From an uncultured Blautia sp. (GTDB lineage: Bacteria; Bacillota; Clostridia; Lachnospirales; Lachnospiraceae): a stretch of 17,175 bases of DNA. A program made the translations under genes and the position numbers. The DNA lies in assembly GCA_946538475.1 (NCBI GenBank), contig CAMNGN010000025.1, forward strand, positions 1 through 17,175. Direction: 5' to 3'. Positions 13,847-17,175 of this stretch are shown here, one piece after another. Each line of letters begins with the position of its first letter. Positions within the stretch are counted from its first letter, which is position 1. The notes below the pieces were generated by a model that was not told where the DNA came from, ran no database searches, and worked only from the letters and a program-made list of their open reading frames with translations.

Positions 13847-14527
13847 CTATATCTCGTCTGACTCTCTTTTGCTCATCGAGACCATCAGATCATAGAGGAA
13901 CGACCCTGTCTTGCCTCGCTGCGGATGCTCGTCCTCACCGATATCCAGAATGCGGTAACCGCAGCAATTGATGATGTGCGTGCCTGCCGGATGAAGGTGT
14001 TCCCCTTCGATACGCCCGTACGATTTATGCACATGCCCGTGCAGCATATATTTGGGTTTGTGGCGGTACATGATCTCGTTAAAGGTGTCAAATCCGTTGT
14101 GCGGAAGATCGGGAAGATCCCCGTAACCCTTCGCCGGCGCGTGCGTCACCAGAATGTCAAATCCGTTCCGCATCGTGATCTTGCTCCGCACCTTGCCGTA
14201 ACGGCTGCGCATCTCTTTTTCATCGTACATGTAGGGGCCTTCCCTGTATCGCATGGAACCGCCCAGGCCCAGTATCCTCAGTCCGCGATAGTCAAAAACT
14301 CTGTCCTCGATGCAGGTGCAGCCGAGGGGCGGATTCTTCTCGTAGCTCGAATCATGGTTTCCGTGGACATAAAGCAGCGGGCAGTTCGTCATCGTGACCA
14401 GGAAATCCAGGTAATGCACGCTCAGATCGCCGCATGAGATGATCAGCTCTACGTCCCTGATCATTTCTTTGTCAAAATAATCCCAGAGGATCTTCTCTTC
14501 CACGTCCGCAATGGCCAGTATCTTCAT
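13847..14527 (-). CDS. Calcineurin-like metallophosphoesterase with altered first motif
   Basis: The 226-residue cytosolic protein belongs to the metallophosphoesterase superfamily, which hydrolyses phosphomono- or diesters with two metal ions. Visible motifs are CGD (Asp34), HGNHD (55-59), THAP (128-131) and HGHVH (163-167). The usual opening D-x-H is D8-V-E10, so one metal-ligand His is replaced by Glu; metal preference or activity may differ. The ATG at 14527 lies three bases after the upstream TAA, and its AAGGAG site is within the end of that gene, so translation is coupled. The substrate is unknown. Confidence 0.88.
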   Translation of the reverse strand: MKILAIADVEEKILWDYFDKEMIRDVELIISCGDLSVHYLDFLVTMTNCPLLYVHGNHDSSYEKNPPLGCTCIEDRVFDYRGLRILGLGGSMRYREGPYMYDEKEMRSRYGKVRSKITMRNGFDILVTHAPAKGYGDLPDLPHNGFDTFNEIMYRHKPKYMLHGHVHKSYGRIEGEHLHPAGTHIINCCGYRILDIGEDEHPQRGKTGSFLYDLMVSMSKRESDEI

Positions 14528-14530
14528 ATA

Positions 14531-16465
14531 TTACTCCTTGATCACACCACTGGTCTGTACGGCTTTCTTCCCCGATTCGCTTAACGCGGCTTTGACCGGA
14601 AGACTACCCACTACGTTGTCATTGAGCCAGTTCATGCTGACGATCTCTTCGTTGCTCAGACGAACCATGCTGTCAGCCTCCTGCACGATACCTGTCTGGC
14701 TGTGCAGCTCACCCGCAAAGGGATTGAGCGTACCCGCGACCAGAGCGTTTCGAACCGCATCCACCATCTTTCTGGAATAGAATGGCAGGTCCTTTGAAAG
14801 GATAACGTCGATGACGCCCGCGGACATGCCCCACCAGTAGTTGAGAGCATGCTCCTTCGAAGCGGCCTTGTCCGGCCAGCTCTCATTGAGGATCGTCTTG
14901 ATGATCAGCTCGTAATATCTCCCCCAGTCCCACACAGGTGCGGCCAGGTTGTAGATGCTGCCATCCTCGTTGAAACGGAAGATCCCGTACTCCCGGTTCG
15001 CCTCGCTGGGCTTGATCATGTCAAGCCCGGATACCACGCGGATGCCGCGGTCCTGCATAAACTGATGCCAGTCCTTGTTCTCCAGAGTGGACCAGGCAAG
15101 ATGAACTTCTACATAAGGATCGATGAGCGCCGCACCGAGCGCAAACGCGTTGATGTTTGCGACTGTCCCGTAAATCGGATAATCGGCCACATATCCCAGC
15201 CTGTGGTTGCGCGAGACGCTCGCCGCCAGGGCACCCATCAGGAATTTCGCCTCGTACATTCTGCCATAGTACGAGATGACCGCACTGGTGGACAGGTTGA
15301 CGGAGCAGTTCAGGAATTTCACCTTCGGATACGCAACGGCAGCCTTGAGTGTCAGGTTCATCTGCGCGGTGGAAGGTGTGATGATCATTTCACATTTATT
15401 TTCGATCGCATCCTCGACGGCTTCCATAAACTTCTCTTCGGTGCCGCAGTTGATATACGGTTTCGTCTCGACCAGATCGCCGAACACTTCCGACAGATGA
15501 TTTCTGCCCAGCTCGTGTCCGTACAGCCAGCGGGAGTTCTCCGGATCGATGTCATAGATGAACGCGATCTTCATCTTCCTTCCCCAGGTGCGGGGAGAGA
15601 TGATCTTTTTGATCGGTGAAGTGAGCAGATTTTCGCTCTTCTCGGTGTCCGGATTTTCCACGAAATCGATATCATAACGGTTCGATTCCACGCGGAATTC
15701 GCTCCATATCTTCTGCACCTTTGCCGTGATATCTTTCCGCGTGTCTTCTATGAGGCTCTTGTACGGAAAAATGCCGATGTAAACCAGATATGCATCAGCG
15801 GTCGTCATATTGAGGGGCTGGTTTGCCGCAGCCTCGGCCTCATAGACGAGGGAAAAGACGTTGAAGGATGAACGAAGGTCTTCCTTCGTCTCCTCCGGCC
15901 ATGGATTCTTCAGATCACAGCCGAAAGCTTCGGCGAGTTTTGCATAACTTCCCGGAATCGAAAAACGGATGTCGTAGGTCGGCATGATCTCGAAGAATTC
16001 CAGAAATTCAAAATAGAGCTGCGCCTCGGGGTCATCACGGTTGGAGGGAATGATCCGTGTCACATCCGCGGTGATCGTCGGTACTTCCAGATATTTGAGC
16101 ACCGACACCCTCTTATTTCCTTCGAGGGTGTAGAATCTCCACATATATTCATATACTTTAACGGCATCGCGGATCCCTTCGGTGATCTGGGCTTCGTACA
16201 GCGTGTTCCACTTTGTGGAGAACTCGGAGCCTTCGTCCAGCATCGGCATATAATTGACCGCAAACGCTTCCTGTCTTCCTCTCGTTCTGGTACCTACGAC
16301 CTGCGCAAGAGGAATATCGAGGATCCCCACCGGCACTTCGGGAAGCCTTCCCTGCCCTTCAAGGAAATGATCCAGAGCCGGCAAAAAGGGATATTGGCCT
16401 TCTGCGACTGCCTTCTGATATGCTCTTCTTCCTTTTCTCAGTGCTCTAACGTATTCGTCTTTCAT
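14531..16465 (-). CDS. ParB-like domain fused to a PnrA/BMP-type nucleoside-binding domain, cytoplasmic
   Basis: The 644-residue protein has no signal peptide or lipobox, unlike true BMP/PnrA transport lipoproteins. The N-terminal part (about 40-140) resembles a ParB/sulfiredoxin-like domain, with FYTLEGNKRVSVLKYL (111-126) corresponding to the G-x-x-R motif that binds nucleotide in that superfamily. A helical middle follows (about 140-290). The C-terminal half (about 297-600) matches PnrA/BMP periplasmic-binding-like proteins, starting MKIAFIYDIDPENSRW, with KVKFLNCSVN, LGYVADYPIYGTVANINAFALGA and NPFAGEL. PnrA proteins bind purine nucleosides, so an internal nucleoside-type ligand is a fair guess. 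Its ATG overlaps the upstream stop by four bases (ATGA), and the next gene begins three bases after its TAA. Confidence 0.75.
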   Translation of the reverse strand: MKDEYVRALRKGRRAYQKAVAEGQYPFLPALDHFLEGQGRLPEVPVGILDIPLAQVVGTRTRGRQEAFAVNYMPMLDEGSEFSTKWNTLYEAQITEGIRDAVKVYEYMWRFYTLEGNKRVSVLKYLEVPTITADVTRIIPSNRDDPEAQLYFEFLEFFEIMPTYDIRFSIPGSYAKLAEAFGCDLKNPWPEETKEDLRSSFNVFSLVYEAEAAANQPLNMTTADAYLVYIGIFPYKSLIEDTRKDITAKVQKIWSEFRVESNRYDIDFVENPDTEKSENLLTSPIKKIISPRTWGRKMKIAFIYDIDPENSRWLYGHELGRNHLSEVFGDLVETKPYINCGTEEKFMEAVEDAIENKCEMIITPSTAQMNLTLKAAVAYPKVKFLNCSVNLSTSAVISYYGRMYEAKFLMGALAASVSRNHRLGYVADYPIYGTVANINAFALGAALIDPYVEVHLAWSTLENKDWHQFMQDRGIRVVSGLDMIKPSEANREYGIFRFNEDGSIYNLAAPVWDWGRYYELIIKTILNESWPDKAASKEHALNYWWGMSAGVIDVILSKDLPFYSRKMVDAVRNALVAGTLNPFAGELHSQTGIVQEADSMVRLSNEEIVSMNWLNDNVVGSLPVKAALSESGKKAVQTSGVIKE

Positions 16466-17175
16466 TTTGCAGTATTTCTCCTTTCCGGTGTGCGATACAG
16501 AACCTCGATCAGGCGCTCATGCATACGGGGATCGTCTTCTTTTTGGTCTATTTCCCGCACAAGATCCGGGATATGGTACTTGACTTCGTATATCTCATAT
16601 TTCTGTGTGTCTGTGTCGAAAAGTAAAAAAGTGCAGCCTTTTCCGTCTCTCTGCTGCCCTATGCTTCCCGGATTGATGATGGTCGTCTTCCCCACATGTT
16701 TTTCGGTCTTGTGGTGCGTGTGGCCGGAGAAGACATAGTCTATCCCCTCGTAGGGCTTTTCGTCCGTGAAAACAGCGTCGGGATAGACCCGCCCGTTCAG
16801 CGGATCCGGCACCGAGCCGTGCACGAAGGTCAGATGAAGCCCGCCTTCGGTAAGATCAAGTCTGGGGGAGAGAGTCCGCAGGTAGTCCGTGTTCTCCTGT
16901 TTCAGGAGGTTCCGGCAGTTTTTGTAGGAATTTCCGTACTTCGCGATGAGCGACTCTTCGTCGCGCTTCCCGTCCAGCACGTCAAGGTACATGCGGTCAT
17001 GGTTGCCCAAAAGGCAGGTCACATTGTTCTCGCGAAGCAGATCGATGATGCGGTCGGAGCCGTAATAATAGCCCATAACGTCACCACCGAAGATGACCCT
17101 GCCTACCGACAGGGTCTTTATCATTTCAAAGAATCGTTCTATTGTGTATTGGTTGCCGTGGGCATCCGAGAAAAA
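16462..17175 (-). CDS. YfcE-type calcineurin-like phosphodiesterase (partial, 5' end outside window)
   Basis: The frame is open from the right edge to the TGA at 16462-16464 and gives 237 residues. It includes the first metal motif FSDAHGN (visible residues 2-8), which lies upstream of the ATG at 17124; that Met is therefore internal and the real start is beyond 17175, probably by only a few codons. Other motifs are FGGDVMG, LLGNHDR, FVHGS and FSGHTHH, giving the complete two-metal site of YfcE-like phosphodiesterases. The family hydrolyses phosphodiesters in the cytosol; the natural substrate is unknown. The stop overlaps the next gene's ATG (ATGA), so it is coupled to the ParB/PnrA fusion gene. 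Confidence 0.9.
   Translation of the reverse strand, partial: FFSDAHGNQYTIERFFEMIKTLSVGRVIFGGDVMGYYYGSDRIIDLLRENNVTCLLGNHDRMYLDVLDGKRDEESLIAKYGNSYKNCRNLLKQENTDYLRTLSPRLDLTEGGLHLTFVHGSVPDPLNGRVYPDAVFTDEKPYEGIDYVFSGHTHHKTEKHVGKTTIINPGSIGQQRDGKGCTFLLFDTDTQKYEIYEVKYHIPDLVREIDQKEDDPRMHERLIEVLYRTPERRNTAK

Overview
The window (about 17 kb) looks chromosomal and comes from a Gram-positive Clostridia-type bacterium, most likely Lachnospiraceae or a close relative. This is an inference from strong AGGAGG-type ribosome binding sites, mid-range GC, and the gene set: a GPH-type sugar symporter tail, an AEC permease, a large multi-domain family 2 glycosyltransferase, and a cytoplasmic PnrA-like protein with a ParB-like N-terminus. 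No rRNA, tRNA, CRISPR array, phage gene or intact transposase was seen. Only the first two genes are on the plus strand; everything from guaA to the right edge is on the minus strand.

Left end (1-1150). The 3' end of a GPH sugar:cation symporter is followed by a 405-base gap. The gap holds a 240-base fold-back element with perfect 65-bp arms and a good sigma-A promoter. That promoter reads through a small hairpin into a 158-codon remnant of a PD-(D/E)XK (Rpn/transposase-like) nuclease whose catalytic middle is missing. A 33-bp perfect inverted repeat fills the convergent gap before guaA.

Centre (1157-7303). One promoter near 7276-7303 can drive a minus-strand run in this order: a zinc-ribbon/coiled-coil membrane protein, a PP2C phosphatase, an atypical Ser/Thr kinase, a vWA protein, a double zinc-ribbon protein, a membrane zinc-ribbon protein with pentapeptide repeats, and finally guaA (GMP synthase). 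Kinase + PP2C + vWA is the composition of the TerY-P triad known from comparative genomics of tellurite/stress systems, but here it comes with three zinc-ribbon partners and no TerD-type gene. The kinase and the double zinc-ribbon protein end in almost the same heptapeptide (FKKAGEL / FKKAGDL) with divergent codons, which suggests a selected docking tail. This module is the best candidate in the window for a little-described system.

Right half (7444-17175). There follow an AEC permease, a secreted protein with two similar domains and a Pro-rich linker behind a promoter with an operator-like palindrome, and a 1086-residue protein with three GT2 domains and a C-terminal coiled coil. The last block is a tightly coupled four-gene operon: YfcE-type phosphoesterase (cut by the window edge), ParB-like + PnrA-like fusion, second phosphoesterase with an altered first motif, and GNAT acetyltransferase.

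Palindromes are a theme. Two related long hairpins (1050-1146 and 7352-7446) and a looser relative (9867-9931) sit directly at gene 3' ends. A second, shorter family occurs three times around the kinase operon. No RAYT-type transposase lies in the window.
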